Source of the DNA: Bacteroidetes bacterium HGW-Bacteroidetes-8
GTDB lineage: Bacteria; Bacteroidota; Bacteroidia; Bacteroidales; UBA932
DNA: 64,000 nucleotides
Assembly (NCBI GenBank): GCA_002840895.1
Contig: PHCZ01000003.1
Location: 124,001 to 188,000, forward strand
Reading direction: 5' to 3'
The notes below the pieces were generated by a model, which ran no database searches, was not told where the DNA came from, and was given only the letters and a program-made list of their open reading frames with translations. The stretch's first letter is position 1. The number at the start of each line of letters is the position of its first letter. Both the position numbers and the translations under genes were made by a program. Shown piece after piece: positions 16,825 through 26,325 of the stretch.

Positions 16825-17636
16825 TGCCTGAAAGAGACACAATTACTGTTAGTGACAGCACATACTGCAGGTTCATAATTATTGAGAAGAGTCCTGATAT
16901 TGGTATTATTACTCCGGCTGCTCCGGCAAACTCCCTTTGGGGAAGTTATACCCTATCTAAAACAAAGCCCCCAAAGGGTTCTGTTCCGGTGACAGAGAGC
17001 TCGGAATATTTTGTCTCCGGATTGATTCTGGCCTTTTTTATTCTGCTTATACTCTTCTCAAGAGAGATACTTATCACCATCCCAAATATCATTAAGACTA
17101 TTTTCAGTTTCAAAAATCATCAGCGGCTGGAACAGAAGCTCTCTATATCGTACCAAAGAAATGTAACAGCGGCGTTATCTGCTCTCTACTACCCGGTTGT
17201 TTTTACCCTGTTGTTGGGTGAATATATAGGTTATAACGCCGGAATTTCCGGTTATCTCATTTTTGCCGGAATCGTTGCTCTATTTTTAGCTTACTGGATT
17301 TTTAAAACTATTATCCTCCGATTCCTCGGTTGGGTTACAAAATTTAACCAACCTTTTAACCTTATTGGCAAAATGGGTTATAACCATCTTATTATATCTG
17401 TTATTTTTTCATTTCCGGCTCTTATCGTATCACTTTTTTTCCCTGATATGAAAGAAATTATTTTAGTTAGTCTTCTCTCTGTATGCTTGTTATTCATATA
17501 TCTTATATATCTGACCCGAACATATCAGGCAATAATCTCATATCGATTTTCACATTTTTTCTATATTTTGTATCTTTGCATCGTTGAATTACTGCCTTTA
17601 GCTCTATTGACCAATTTTTTACTCTCTTTCCAATAG
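16824..17636 (+). CDS. DUF4271 membrane protein
   Basis: 270 residues. A short soluble N-terminus (about 1-65) precedes six or so hydrophobic segments: FILAFFILLILF, YYPVVFTLLLGEY, YLIFAGIVALFLAYW, LIISVIFSFPALIVSLFF, ILVSLLSVCLLFIYLIY and FFYILYLCIVELLPLALL. This matches the Bacteroidota-specific DUF4271 family, commonly found directly upstream of hemD, as here. No catalytic motif is seen and the function is unknown. The ATG overlaps the SUI1 stop (TAATG), suggesting translational coupling, and hemD follows one base after its stop. Confidence 0.8.
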   Translation: MPERDTITVSDSTYCRFIIIEKSPDIGIITPAAPANSLWGSYTLSKTKPPKGSVPVTESSEYFVSGLILAFFILLILFSREILITIPNIIKTIFSFKNHQRLEQKLSISYQRNVTAALSALYYPVVFTLLLGEYIGYNAGISGYLIFAGIVALFLAYWIFKTIILRFLGWVTKFNQPFNLIGKMGYNHLIISVIFSFPALIVSLFFPDMKEIILVSLLSVCLLFIYLIYLTRTYQAIISYRFSHFFYILYLCIVELLPLALLTNFLLSFQ

Positions 17637-17637
17637 T

Positions 17638-18375
17638 ATGAAAATTAAAAGGATATTAATATCTCAGCCGGAACCGGCCAATGGATCTCCCTATACAGAC
17701 TTGATTTTAAAATATAAGATAGGCATAGATTTTATACCTTTCTTTCGTGTTGAGCCTCTACTTGCCAGAGAGTTCCGCCTGCAAAAAATAAATATTCTGG
17801 AGCACACAGCTGTCGTATTCACGTCCAGAACTGCAATTGATGCTTTTTTTAAAATCTGCGATGAGCTGCGAATAACCATTCCCGAGACAATGAAATACTT
17901 TTGCGTGTCGGAAGCTATTGCTCTATATCTGCAAAAATATATTGTGTACAGGAAACGAAAGATATTTTTCGGAAGCGGAACTGCAGCATCTATTGTTGAA
18001 GCTATAGCAAATAAGCACAAGGGAGAGAACTTCCTTCTTACAGTTGCAGATAATTGCAAAACAGATCTAAACAAGGTGTTTTTAAAGGCTAAGCTTAAAC
18101 ACTCTACAGCCATTTTGGTGAAAACGGTAAACAGTGATCTTAGTAAGCTGGAGATATCTTCATATGATATGGTTGTTTTCTACAGCCCATCGGATGTTAA
18201 GTCCCTTAAAGAGAACTTCCCGGACTTTACACAAAACTCTCTCCATTTTGCCACATTTGGTCCTGCCACACTCAAAGCGTTAAAAACTGCCAAACTCAAC
18301 TCCACCGTGGTTGCTCCAACACCTAAGGCACCCTCTATTGCCAAGGCTCTCTTAAACTATCTTGAGCAGAAGTAG
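17638..18375 (+). CDS. hemD: Uroporphyrinogen-III synthase-like protein HemD
   Basis: 245 residues with the two-lobed pattern of HemD proteins: ILISQPEP...SPYTDLI at the start, VVFTSRTAIDAFF (about 59-71), DMVVFYSPSDVKSLKENFP (about 178-196) and FATFGPATLKALK (about 202-214). The enzyme inverts ring D and closes hydroxymethylbilane to uroporphyrinogen III in tetrapyrrole synthesis, relevant for haem or cobalamin. HemD is poorly conserved, so this rests on spacing of the two SPSD/TSRTA-like loops and on the DUF4271-hemD-rnpA-yidD order known from Bacteroidota. No other hem gene is nearby. Confidence 0.82.
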   Translation: MKIKRILISQPEPANGSPYTDLILKYKIGIDFIPFFRVEPLLAREFRLQKINILEHTAVVFTSRTAIDAFFKICDELRITIPETMKYFCVSEAIALYLQKYIVYRKRKIFFGSGTAASIVEAIANKHKGENFLLTVADNCKTDLNKVFLKAKLKHSTAILVKTVNSDLSKLEISSYDMVVFYSPSDVKSLKENFPDFTQNSLHFATFGPATLKALKTAKLNSTVVAPTPKAPSIAKALLNYLEQK

Positions 18376-18396
18376 CTTCTGCCAATAAATAGCATT

Positions 18397-18798
18397 ATGA
18401 ACCCTTCTTTCCGATTATGCTTTGAAAAGAGCGACAGATTGTGCTCTCAAAGGAGAATTTCCGAGATTTTCCGTTTGGGCTCTGTTTTATTTAACCACCC
18501 CCTTAAAGTTCTATATCTGCCTAATGATACTCAATTGTCCAGGGTTGTAATATCTGTCCCAAAACGCCTTTTCAAAAGAGCTGTAAAGAGAAACTTAATT
18601 AAGAGACAAATTCGTGAGATCCTCCGAAAAGCTCATTTTCGTCACTTCTCAACAAACGGAGTGGATCTATGTCTACTTTTTATTGGCAAAGAGATGCCGG
18701 ATTATAAACTTCTGAATGAAAAAATAATAGATGTTCTGGAAAAAATTAGCAAAAGGGTTAAAAGTGGTACTCTCCCTCCCACTGATAATATTGATTAA
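18397..18798 (+). CDS. rnpA: Ribonuclease P protein component
   Basis: 133 residues. RnpA features are clear: an N-terminal aromatic segment ([17 protein letters not shown]), [29 protein letters not shown] at about 50-78 with the basic RNR-type helix ([11 protein letters not shown]), and a C-terminal strand LCLLFIGKE. It binds the RNase P RNA and helps remove 5' leaders from tRNA precursors. The last 68 bases overlap the start of yidD in another frame. The linked rnpA-yidD order is common in bacteria, although the usual rpmH and yidC neighbours are absent here. Confidence 0.92.
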   Translation: MNPSFRLCFEKSDRLCSQRRISEIFRLGSVLFNHPLKVLYLPNDTQLSRVVISVPKRLFKRAVKRNLIKRQIREILRKAHFRHFSTNGVDLCLLFIGKEMPDYKLLNEKIIDVLEKISKRVKSGTLPPTDNID

Positions 18799-18979
18799 AT
18801 TCTACCAATATTTTATATCTCCGCTTAAGCCCCAAAGTTGCAGATACACTCCAACCTGCTCTGCATACTCACTTGAGGCGATAAAGAGGCACGGCCCAAT
18901 AAAGGGCCTATGGCTTGCCATTAAAAGAGTGTTGAGTTGTAATCCTTGGGGTGGAAGTGGCTACGATCCGGTTCCCTGA
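18731..18979 (+). CDS. yidD: Membrane protein insertion efficiency factor YidD
   Basis: 82 residues. Typical YidD segments are an amphipathic or hydrophobic N-terminus ([22 protein letters not shown]) and the Cys-containing core [20 protein letters not shown] followed by [24 protein letters not shown]. YidD assists YidC-dependent insertion of membrane proteins. It starts inside rnpA (68-base overlap, different frame), which suggests coupled translation. Its 3' end overlaps the convergent acyltransferase gene by 19 bases. Confidence 0.92.
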   Translation: MFWKKLAKGLKVVLSLPLIILIKFYQYFISPLKPQSCRYTPTCSAYSLEAIKRHGPIKGLWLAIKRVLSCNPWGGSGYDPVP

Positions 18980-20772
18980 TTTTTATCTTCGTCCTTGAAA
19001 CCAAATCTTGCCATCACCCTCTCTATATCTGGTTCACCTTTTGCAAGGCCGGCAATCTCTTGCCTGGAGACCTCTTTAAGATCCAAAAGAACAAGTCCAT
19101 CCACACAGTAGTTAAAATCCGGGTCTACATTAAAGGTGACTATTTTACAGTTGACCTTCAAGTATTTTTTAACCAGAGTCGGTAATCTATACTCATTATT
19201 GCTCAGTCTGAGCATAAACCTGTCAAATTTCTCTATGCTATCCAGCTTATTTGCAAGCAGATGCTCCGGTGTTGTTTTAAGGTAGTCCGGGAAAAAGGGA
19301 TTTCTCGGGGTTACATACTTCTCCAAATCTCCGGCAGAGTGCTGCTCTTTAAGGTAATAGATCATCAAGCTTCTGTAGAACTTTGGATACCAAGAACTTA
19401 TGCTCACAGGGCCCAGTAGATATCTCACTTCACTATTATTAATTACCGAATAGAAAAGCCCTTTCATTAAAAGAACAAGGGGAAGAGCCTCCTTTTGATA
19501 GTCCAGGACCACAAAAGAGCGTCCCAGCTCCATAGAACTATTGAGTATCTTTTCAAATGGTTTTTCATAGTTGAAAAGAGTTTGAGTGTAAAAACCCTTA
19601 ACCCCTTTTGCCTTCATTATCTCACTGCCAAAACCTAACCTGTAAGCTCCCACTAGTCTGGTTTTTTGTTTATCCCACAAAATCAGATGTTTGTAGTATT
19701 CGTCATACTCATCTAAATCCAGAGGTCGACCGGTTCCCTCTCCTACAGCCCTGAATGCCTCCTCTCTACGTCTGCCCAGTTCGTGCATCATAAGAGGGAT
19801 GGATTTGGAGTCTGTTATGTAACAACTATAATGTCCTGTTGTAAAGAGTAGTTTATCCGGAGAGAGGGCGTTGATCTCTTTTTGCATTGCTCTCCTGTTT
19901 TTAGGGAGAGCTATAGGGACTGTATTTACAAGTACCTCCTGTTTTTTAACCTGAGGAAGATTGGCCTCCATTGCATAGCATCTTGCTCTCAAACACATTC
20001 CCAAGTCATTAAGAGATTCGAACTCACCAATCTCAGCTGTAGAGACTGCCCTGCCTATTGACATTTTTATGCACTTATTCTGTTTGTTGAAAAGTTCACC
20101 GGGTAGCCTGGCAGTTCGCAGCATTGGGTGAATCTTGCCTATCCAGTGAAAAAAATTGGAGTTTGACCCGTGAAAATATACCGGCACAACTGGAACATTT
20201 GCACTTTTAATAAGCTTGATCATTGTTGGAGACCAGGTTTTGTCTCTAATAACAGACGTCCCATATGTGGTAGAAACCTCTCCGGCGGGGAATAGTGCAA
20301 GAGAACCACCACTGCGTAGAGAGTCCAAAGCGGCCCTTAGTCCGGTAAAGCTGCTTGCAAGGTTCGGATTATCCGAAAATGGATTTACAGGTAAGAAAAA
20401 CTCGTTGATATTGGGAACCTGAAGAAGGATAAAGTTTGATACCGATTTTATCTCCGGCCTGACAGAACTAAAAATATGCAACAAAATTATTCCGTCAACT
20501 GCTCCATAGGGGTGGTTTGAGACAACAATAAAAGGTCCCTCCTGGGGTATATGTTCCAACTCTTTCTCATTAATATCAAATGAGATATTGAAATCTTTAA
20601 GGATTGCCCCTGTAAAATCTCTTCCTGTAAAATGAGATAGCCGGGCATATCTTTTATTCACTCTATTAAGACCAATTATGGCCATAATAAGTGAAGCCAG
20701 GATATCTCCCAAAAAACCGCGGAGCTTAAATGCCTTTTTAACTTCCGCTGTGGACACCAATTTGTTTACCAT
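18961..20772 (-). CDS. Bifunctional aminolipid acyltransferase (OlsF/GlsB-GlsA-like fusion)
   Basis: 603 residues with two domains. The N-terminal part (about 50-265) is an LPLAT-type acyltransferase with [14 protein letters not shown] at about 84-97 (the NHPxGxxDG form of the acyltransferase motif) and LFPAGEVS at about 160-167. The C-terminal part (about 300-580) looks like an OlsB-type N-acyltransferase of the GNAT fold ([45 protein letters not shown]). Together they would N-acylate and then O-acylate an amino acid to make glycine- or ornithine-type lipids. In B. thetaiotaomicron these steps are encoded by separate glsB and glsA genes. The substrate here is inferred, not shown. Confidence 0.8.
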   Translation of the reverse strand: MVNKLVSTAEVKKAFKLRGFLGDILASLIMAIIGLNRVNKRYARLSHFTGRDFTGAILKDFNISFDINEKELEHIPQEGPFIVVSNHPYGAVDGIILLHIFSSVRPEIKSVSNFILLQVPNINEFFLPVNPFSDNPNLASSFTGLRAALDSLRSGGSLALFPAGEVSTTYGTSVIRDKTWSPTMIKLIKSANVPVVPVYFHGSNSNFFHWIGKIHPMLRTARLPGELFNKQNKCIKMSIGRAVSTAEIGEFESLNDLGMCLRARCYAMEANLPQVKKQEVLVNTVPIALPKNRRAMQKEINALSPDKLLFTTGHYSCYITDSKSIPLMMHELGRRREEAFRAVGEGTGRPLDLDEYDEYYKHLILWDKQKTRLVGAYRLGFGSEIMKAKGVKGFYTQTLFNYEKPFEKILNSSMELGRSFVVLDYQKEALPLVLLMKGLFYSVINNSEVRYLLGPVSISSWYPKFYRSLMIYYLKEQHSAGDLEKYVTPRNPFFPDYLKTTPEHLLANKLDSIEKFDRFMLRLSNNEYRLPTLVKKYLKVNCKIVTFNVDPDFNYCVDGLVLLDLKEVSRQEIAGLAKGEPDIERVMARFGFKDEDKNQGTGS

Positions 20773-20781
20773 AATCTTTTA

Positions 20782-20811
20782 CAAATATAGGATAATTGTT
20801 ACTTTTACAAA
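20782..20811 (-). promoter_or_regulatory. Promoter of the aminolipid acyltransferase gene
   Basis: Minus strand: TATATTTG (20782-20789) with TTTG (20808-20811) 18 bp upstream. The predicted transcription start is within about 5 bases of the ATG at 20772, so the leader would be extremely short. Confidence 0.5.
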
Positions 20812-20833
20812 AAAACAAGTTACACTTTATTGT

Positions 20834-22657
20834 ATGAATGAGGGCACTTCTCTTAAAGCAGCAATCAAAGAGAGAGTTAAATTGTTACCCCTCTCACCCG
20901 GAGTCTATCGATTTCTCAACAAAGAGGGGGTAATAATCTATATTGGTAAGGCCAAAAACCTTAGAGCCCGAGTATCTCAATACTTTCATACCGAGGAGAG
21001 TCTTAGTGCAAAAACCAGAGTTATGGTTTCTAAGATTGCTGATTATCAATATACTGTTGTAGAGAACGAAGATGATGCTCTCCTACTTGAGAACAATCTC
21101 ATTAAAGAGTTTCTTCCGCGTTACAACGTTATGCTAAAAGACGGGAAAACATATCCGTGGATCTGCATAAAAAATGAAGAGTTTCCAAGAGTATATATTA
21201 CCAGAAGAAATATTAGAGATGGTTCTAAATACTTTGGACCATACAGTGCTGCCAACCAGGCTCATAATCTTATAGAGCTGATTTCTGCTCTCTATTATAT
21301 TAGAGACTGTAAGCTTACCCTTGATAATTATAACATTGAACGAAATAGGTATCGTCCCTGTCTCAAATTTCACATTGGAAAGTGTAAAGCTCCCTGCATA
21401 GGAAGGTTTTCACAAAAAGAGTACGACGAACAGATAGATAAAATCTCCTCTCTGCTCAAAGGAGACAGCTCTGCCCTAATTCGTGACTTCCGCGAAAAGA
21501 TGCTCAAAGCCTCATCTGAACTCCGTTTTGAGGAGGCTCATCAATATAAGGAGAAGATAGATCTTATCTCTTCTCATAATAGTAAGTCTGTAATTGTGAA
21601 TCAGAATATTACTGATGTAGACACCTTTTCTCTGGTGTTCGAGAACAATATCGCATTCGGTAACTATATCCGGATTATAAAAGGCAGTATAATTCAGTCT
21701 CTTAACATTGAACTCAAGATCCCAATAGAAGAGAGTCGCGAAACGATAATGACTCTCTTTATAACAGAGATGCACTCTAAATTCGGAGATAACTCCGGCG
21801 AGATTGTCGTGCCGTTTTATCCTGATGCAGAGACCCTAAAAAAGCGATGCCACATTCCTCTTCGGGGAGACAAGCTCACCCTGCTTAACCTGAGCAGTAA
21901 AAATGCTCTGATACTTAAGAGAGAGAGACTTAAACAGGAGGAGACACTCCGGCCACAAGAGCATCAGGAGAGAGTTCTGGAGAGCATCAAAAGAGATCTC
22001 AACCTAAAAGAGGCTCCCTCCCATATAGAGTGTTTCGACAACTCAAATATTCAGGGAAAATTTGCTGTGGCAGCCTGTGTGGTATTCAAGAACGGCCTGC
22101 CGAGTAAGAAGGATTACAGACACTTTAACATCAAACGCGTAGTTGGGGCAAATGATTTTGCAACTATGAAGGAGGTTGTAAATCGAAGGTACTCAAGGAC
22201 CATCTCCGAAGGGGGAGAGTTACCTCAGCTGGTTATAGTGGATGGCGGACGAGGACAGCTCAACTTTGCCTGGGAGGCGCTTAGAGAGCTTGGTTTACAC
22301 GAGAGCATAAAGATAGTTGGTATTGCAAAAAGGCTTGAGGAGCTTATTGTTCCCGGGGATCCTCACCCTCTCTTTCTGGATAAGAACTCCGTGACACTAA
22401 GGGTAATAATGCATCTTAGGGACGAGGCTCACCGGTTTGGGATAACTCATCACCGAAACAAAAGAAGTAAGGAGCAGATCGTTTCCGAACTGCGTCAAGT
22501 GAAGGGAATTGGAGCGAAAAGTGAACAGAAGCTGCTTCAGAAATATAAGAGTCTTACCGGGATAAAAAGAGCCTCCTATAAAGAGATCTGCGACACACTC
22601 GGGGTTAGAGCTGCAGATTCTCTTTTTGAGTATTTTGGGATAGCCTCAGCCAGGTAA
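20834..22657 (+). CDS. uvrC: Excinuclease ABC subunit C
   Basis: 607 residues from the ATG at 20834 (MNEGTSLKAAIKERV). The upstream in-frame extension runs back through the divergent promoter and is rejected. Domains: GIY-YIG nuclease at about 16-100 (PGVYRFLNKEGVIIYIGKAKNL), a Cys-containing segment (CLKFHIGKCKAPCIG), UVR motif near 205-240, RNase H-like nuclease domain (ECFDNSNIQGKFAVAACVVF, LVIVDGGRGQLNFA) and a C-terminal helix-hairpin-helix (LRQVKGIGAKSEQKLLQKY). It makes the dual incisions in nucleotide excision repair with UvrA and UvrB. Its last 53 bases overlap pnuC on the other strand. Confidence 0.97.
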   Translation: MNEGTSLKAAIKERVKLLPLSPGVYRFLNKEGVIIYIGKAKNLRARVSQYFHTEESLSAKTRVMVSKIADYQYTVVENEDDALLLENNLIKEFLPRYNVMLKDGKTYPWICIKNEEFPRVYITRRNIRDGSKYFGPYSAANQAHNLIELISALYYIRDCKLTLDNYNIERNRYRPCLKFHIGKCKAPCIGRFSQKEYDEQIDKISSLLKGDSSALIRDFREKMLKASSELRFEEAHQYKEKIDLISSHNSKSVIVNQNITDVDTFSLVFENNIAFGNYIRIIKGSIIQSLNIELKIPIEESRETIMTLFITEMHSKFGDNSGEIVVPFYPDAETLKKRCHIPLRGDKLTLLNLSSKNALILKRERLKQEETLRPQEHQERVLESIKRDLNLKEAPSHIECFDNSNIQGKFAVAACVVFKNGLPSKKDYRHFNIKRVVGANDFATMKEVVNRRYSRTISEGGELPQLVIVDGGRGQLNFAWEALRELGLHESIKIVGIAKRLEELIVPGDPHPLFLDKNSVTLRVIMHLRDEAHRFGITHHRNKRSKEQIVSELRQVKGIGAKSEQKLLQKYKSLTGIKRASYKEICDTLGVRAADSLFEYFGIASAR

Positions 22658-23312
22658 CCCATCCATTAAGAGAGTTTGCAAGATAGAATATCCACATCAG
22701 AATCATAAGTGCCGAGTGCGACTCTCCATTTGAAAGGGCAATAATCCACATTGTTACGCTAATCAGGTTAACAATCACCCAAAGTACCCACTGCTCCAAA
22801 AACCTTCTTACCATTAAAAACATAGCAATAATTGAGAGTACTGTTGTTGCAGAGTCTTTAAGAGGCTGGGGATCTTTAAAATAGTGAAGAGCAAATGCAA
22901 CCAACACGGTAATCACTATACTAAAAAGAGCAAGTGCGACTCTCTCTTTTGCCCTCATCCTTCTTGCCACAATGGTAACAGACTCCTCTTCTCTCCGGCG
23001 GCCTATCCAGCTATACCAGCCAATAAACTGCATAGGAAAGTAGTATAAGGCATTAAGGGCAGCATCTCCATAAAGACCGGCCTTGAACGAGATCCAGGCA
23101 TAAAGCGAGACATTGATAATTCCAAAGAGGTAATTGAATATATTTCCTCTGGCAACCAGCACCACACAAACAACTCCCGTAACAGCCGCCAGAGAACCAA
23201 TAACATCCAACTCCTGTTCCAGAATTGCATAGAGGAAGTTTACAAGTATTATCCCGCCAATTAGCAGCCAGTCAAAAGGTTTTAGCGTGTTTATGTGTTT
23301 AAATGTTACCAT
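22605..23312 (-). CDS. pnuC: PnuC-family vitamin-precursor transporter (copy 1)
   Basis: 235 residues with about seven membrane segments. PnuC features include NYLFGIINVSLYAWISFKAGLYGDAALNALYYFPMQFIGWYSW (about 58-100), QWVLWVIVNLISVTMWI (about 168-184) and FYLANSLNGWVTW (about 210-222). These match nicotinamide riboside transporters. The relative PnuT carries thiamine, and substrate cannot be settled from sequence alone. The start lies one base after the stop of the gluzincin-type surface protein gene, so the two share a transcript. The 3' end overlaps uvrC by 53 bases, which is unusually long for a convergent pair. A second pnuC is at 47727-48380. Confidence 0.88.
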   Translation of the reverse strand: MVTFKHINTLKPFDWLLIGGIILVNFLYAILEQELDVIGSLAAVTGVVCVVLVARGNIFNYLFGIINVSLYAWISFKAGLYGDAALNALYYFPMQFIGWYSWIGRRREEESVTIVARRMRAKERVALALFSIVITVLVAFALHYFKDPQPLKDSATTVLSIIAMFLMVRRFLEQWVLWVIVNLISVTMWIIALSNGESHSALMILMWIFYLANSLNGWVTWLRLSQNTQKENLQL

Positions 23313-23313
23313 T

Positions 23314-26205
23314 TTAAAGTGGTGTCTGAAATAAAAATTCCGTAAAATATTTTTTCTCTCCTGTTACCCCTAACCTAATACCTGCTGTGAGTGGGTATGA
23401 AATTCCTATTAGGTTCAAGTCCAGTAAGAGATCGCTCCCAAGGGAGAAGAGGTTCTCTACTTGATTGACTCCACCGTTGCGGAAAAAATGAACAAAAGGA
23501 ATCATTTGAACTCTCTTGATATAGAGAAGTGTGGAGAGAGAGATGTCTCTCATCAACAAAGGGAGAGCATACTCAAATTTTAAAGATGCAGCCCATCGGC
23601 TGAATCTCTGTTCGTAGCCATCCGGAAAGGAGATGGAGTTTGTCATCAGGTAGTTCTTCCCCTCAAAAAATTGTTTCTGGAAAGCTCCTGCTATCTTAAT
23701 GCCGTGATTAGGTATCAAACCCGGAAGATAACCGTATACAGATGAATATATAAGAGAGCCGTAATTCTCTCCCGCAAAAGGGACAGCCGAGAACTGTATA
23801 TTTGTTCCTATCCCATATCTGGGAAAGATATCCCTGACAGCGAGGTTTAGTATTTTATAGAGGCTTACCCCGAGATTTATATACTGATAGTTTGATAGCC
23901 GGCCATTTTTGTAGGAGAAAAAGGAGTCGTTGGTATAACGCCATAACACCCTTGGAACGACACCGCTGCTCCACCCTCCACTACCGTAGTGTAGCGGAAG
24001 ATATACCATAAGTTGGGTACTTATGAATGGAGATCCGGATATTGTGTCTCTCTTTTGAACCGGTTCTTCATCGGTCAAAGTGACTAACCTGTTGTTATAT
24101 CTGTCTCTGTCGTTAAAGTCAGCCTTGATGTCAATCACAGGAAAGAGTCCTCTGTATGTAAACTTCAGGTGTCCGGAGTGAAAACCCTTCCTCCAGGAGT
24201 ATCCGGCCAAAGTATTTGCAGTGCTAAGTGTATTCTGTGAGTAAATTATAAATCCCGGAGAGACCAGGTCATAAACACTCTCGTATGTGAGATTTTTAAT
24301 GTTATCAATATTATAATAGACCGGCGCCCAGGAGTGAATTCTAAAGAGGTTTTTTACTTTACTATACGGGTTAGACTCATATTGAGGGTTGTCCGGCACC
24401 CTAACGGTATCTGTATTAAAGCCTGCTCCCAGACTTAGATACTCTGCAATATCATCCCTCTTTGGCAGAGAGAAGTTAGAGCTTCTCCACAACATTGAGT
24501 CTTCACTTGCCTTAACTATATTATATCCGCCGTAAGCAAAGTCAGAGTAATAAAAGAGAGACGAATCTCTGACCAACGATAGTGATGAGACACCAAATCT
24601 TGAGTTTGTAAGCTGCCTTAGATCTTTAAGTTCGGGGTTATAGGAATATACATTGTTATTGCCGTTAAGGTCCGATACAAACCATATATCATCTCCCTTT
24701 ACCCTGAGGTTGCTCAAATATTTGGACTGCTCTTCAATCTCTCTCTTCCACAAATCCAATCTCCTGTCATATGAGAATAGCCCCATACCCTTTTCGGTTA
24801 TGACCGTTGCAAAGAGCCCCCCTTTAATCTGTACCACCTCTTTGAATTGACCCCTCTGAGGAGAAGATATCTTACCAATATTGCTGAAATCATCCCCACG
24901 CAATAACAATATCTCGGATGAGCCCTCAACAGGATAACTTATAACCATTACTGTGTCGCCATTCTGCGAGAAGTGCAAATTATAAAAGCTCTCGCCCTTT
25001 GTGTGTCTGTTCGTTTTCCCAGATTTAATATCATAGGAGTAGATCTCTGAGAAGTTCTCCAGCTCCCATCTGCCAGATTGAACAAATTCAGTCCAATAGA
25101 GTTTATCTCCAAAAATGGTCAAAGGTGAACTTATCCTTCCCATATGTCGCAAGAGTCTCTCTTGACCCTCCTGTGAAATGGCAACTAACCTTTTAATCTG
25201 TTTGAGTCCCGACTTAACTGCAAACACTGTATCGCCTGAATATGGTAGCGGATAGAGATATGAGGTGTAGTCGCTATTCTTATTGTTTATTGCCCTATAT
25301 GGCGTGAAAGGGATCCTGGCAGAGTCCTCTCTTCTCCACTTTTGTGTCATCACCCTCTTTAATTCACGGAAGTTCTCTTTTTTTGATAGTGAGGTTGTTT
25401 TTTTATAAGCTTTATTGTCGGCAGATATATCATAAAATCTTGAGATAAGATAGTCGGTTGCCTCGCCCATATAGTTATAATTTGATGAGTTAAAACGGAC
25501 AAAAGAGCAAAACATATACCCGAAGCTATAAACATCAGGAACATAGTTTTTATAGGAACCCATTGTCCATTTATCCCAGTTCCTGTAATCGCCCTCCAGA
25601 AATGCAGCCCTGTAATAGATCAGGTGGTCCGGGTCTCTTCCTCTCCCGGCAGAGGTAAGCTCTGTCTCCGTAACAACGGCATCTCCCTCCAGCTTCCATC
25701 TGCTCATTAACACCCCAACCCCCAGAGCAGTTGCCTGCTCGCCCAACAACCAGCTCAATGGTTTGAATATCCCCTTTTCAAATTTTGAAACGTGGCCGGT
25801 ATGCCTCATTTCGTGAATTACCAGATGTTTCTCCCAGTTGTGAGAGTAGTCGTTATTTGCGGGAGGACGCGTTATAAGCTCCATCCTCTTTGGTGCCACC
25901 CCAACCATTCCGTTACTTGCAGAGCTAAAAGGGTGAAGTACCACATCCATCTTTTTTGGATCTGTCTTTAGCGAAGCCAAAACAGGTTCCCTTAATCTCT
26001 CCAGAAGAAATAGATAGCGTTTAGCAAGGGAGTCAATCTGCTCGGGATATATAACTTTGAAATTCTCTGTCTCAATAGACCTCCATTTAGCTCTTGACGG
26101 GTCTGTACCCAGACTGTAGAATTGGGCAAAAGAGATTTTTGTTACGAAAATGTTAATCAGAAGCAAAAGTAAAAAAAATTTATGCTCTACCCTGTAAGTG
26201 CTCAT
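23314..26205 (-). CDS. Outer-membrane protein: gluzincin-like domain, TolB-like propeller, beta-barrel
   Basis: 963 residues. A signal peptide (about 1-27, ending SFAQ) is followed by a metallopeptidase-like domain: HEMRH at 131-135 is an HExxH zinc motif, and WKLEGDAVVTE (170-180) supplies a possible third ligand Glu in the pattern of peptidase-MA/M61-type gluzincins. Residues about 310-620 show repeated short blades of the TolB/PD40 propeller kind (SYDIKSGKTNRHT, SYNPELKDLRQLTNS). From about 640 the sequence alternates like an outer-membrane barrel (surface-antigen type). Function is unknown: it may be a surface protease, or the zincin may be structural. It shares an operon with pnuC. Confidence 0.72.
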   Translation of the reverse strand: MSTYRVEHKFFLLLLLINIFVTKISFAQFYSLGTDPSRAKWRSIETENFKVIYPEQIDSLAKRYLFLLERLREPVLASLKTDPKKMDVVLHPFSSASNGMVGVAPKRMELITRPPANNDYSHNWEKHLVIHEMRHTGHVSKFEKGIFKPLSWLLGEQATALGVGVLMSRWKLEGDAVVTETELTSAGRGRDPDHLIYYRAAFLEGDYRNWDKWTMGSYKNYVPDVYSFGYMFCSFVRFNSSNYNYMGEATDYLISRFYDISADNKAYKKTTSLSKKENFRELKRVMTQKWRREDSARIPFTPYRAINNKNSDYTSYLYPLPYSGDTVFAVKSGLKQIKRLVAISQEGQERLLRHMGRISSPLTIFGDKLYWTEFVQSGRWELENFSEIYSYDIKSGKTNRHTKGESFYNLHFSQNGDTVMVISYPVEGSSEILLLRGDDFSNIGKISSPQRGQFKEVVQIKGGLFATVITEKGMGLFSYDRRLDLWKREIEEQSKYLSNLRVKGDDIWFVSDLNGNNNVYSYNPELKDLRQLTNSRFGVSSLSLVRDSSLFYYSDFAYGGYNIVKASEDSMLWRSSNFSLPKRDDIAEYLSLGAGFNTDTVRVPDNPQYESNPYSKVKNLFRIHSWAPVYYNIDNIKNLTYESVYDLVSPGFIIYSQNTLSTANTLAGYSWRKGFHSGHLKFTYRGLFPVIDIKADFNDRDRYNNRLVTLTDEEPVQKRDTISGSPFISTQLMVYLPLHYGSGGWSSGVVPRVLWRYTNDSFFSYKNGRLSNYQYINLGVSLYKILNLAVRDIFPRYGIGTNIQFSAVPFAGENYGSLIYSSVYGYLPGLIPNHGIKIAGAFQKQFFEGKNYLMTNSISFPDGYEQRFSRWAASLKFEYALPLLMRDISLSTLLYIKRVQMIPFVHFFRNGGVNQVENLFSLGSDLLLDLNLIGISYPLTAGIRLGVTGEKKYFTEFLFQTPL

Positions 26206-26294
26206 TATTAACGTAAATGGTTGCTATTGGTGAATATAAAAGAACGAAGGTAGTAAAAAGCAATTAAATTTTTTAACAGCTTAATTATATGGTC

Positions 26295-26302
26295 TATATT
26301 TG
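26295..26302 (+). promoter_or_regulatory. -7 box for the Na/Pi transporter operon
   Basis: TATATTTG matches TAnnTTTG; the ATG is 24 bp downstream, preceded by an AAGGAAG purine run. A T-rich tract, not a clean TTTG, lies at the -33 distance. Confidence 0.5.
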
Positions 26303-26325
26303 TAGCTTATAATAAGGAAGAAAAT

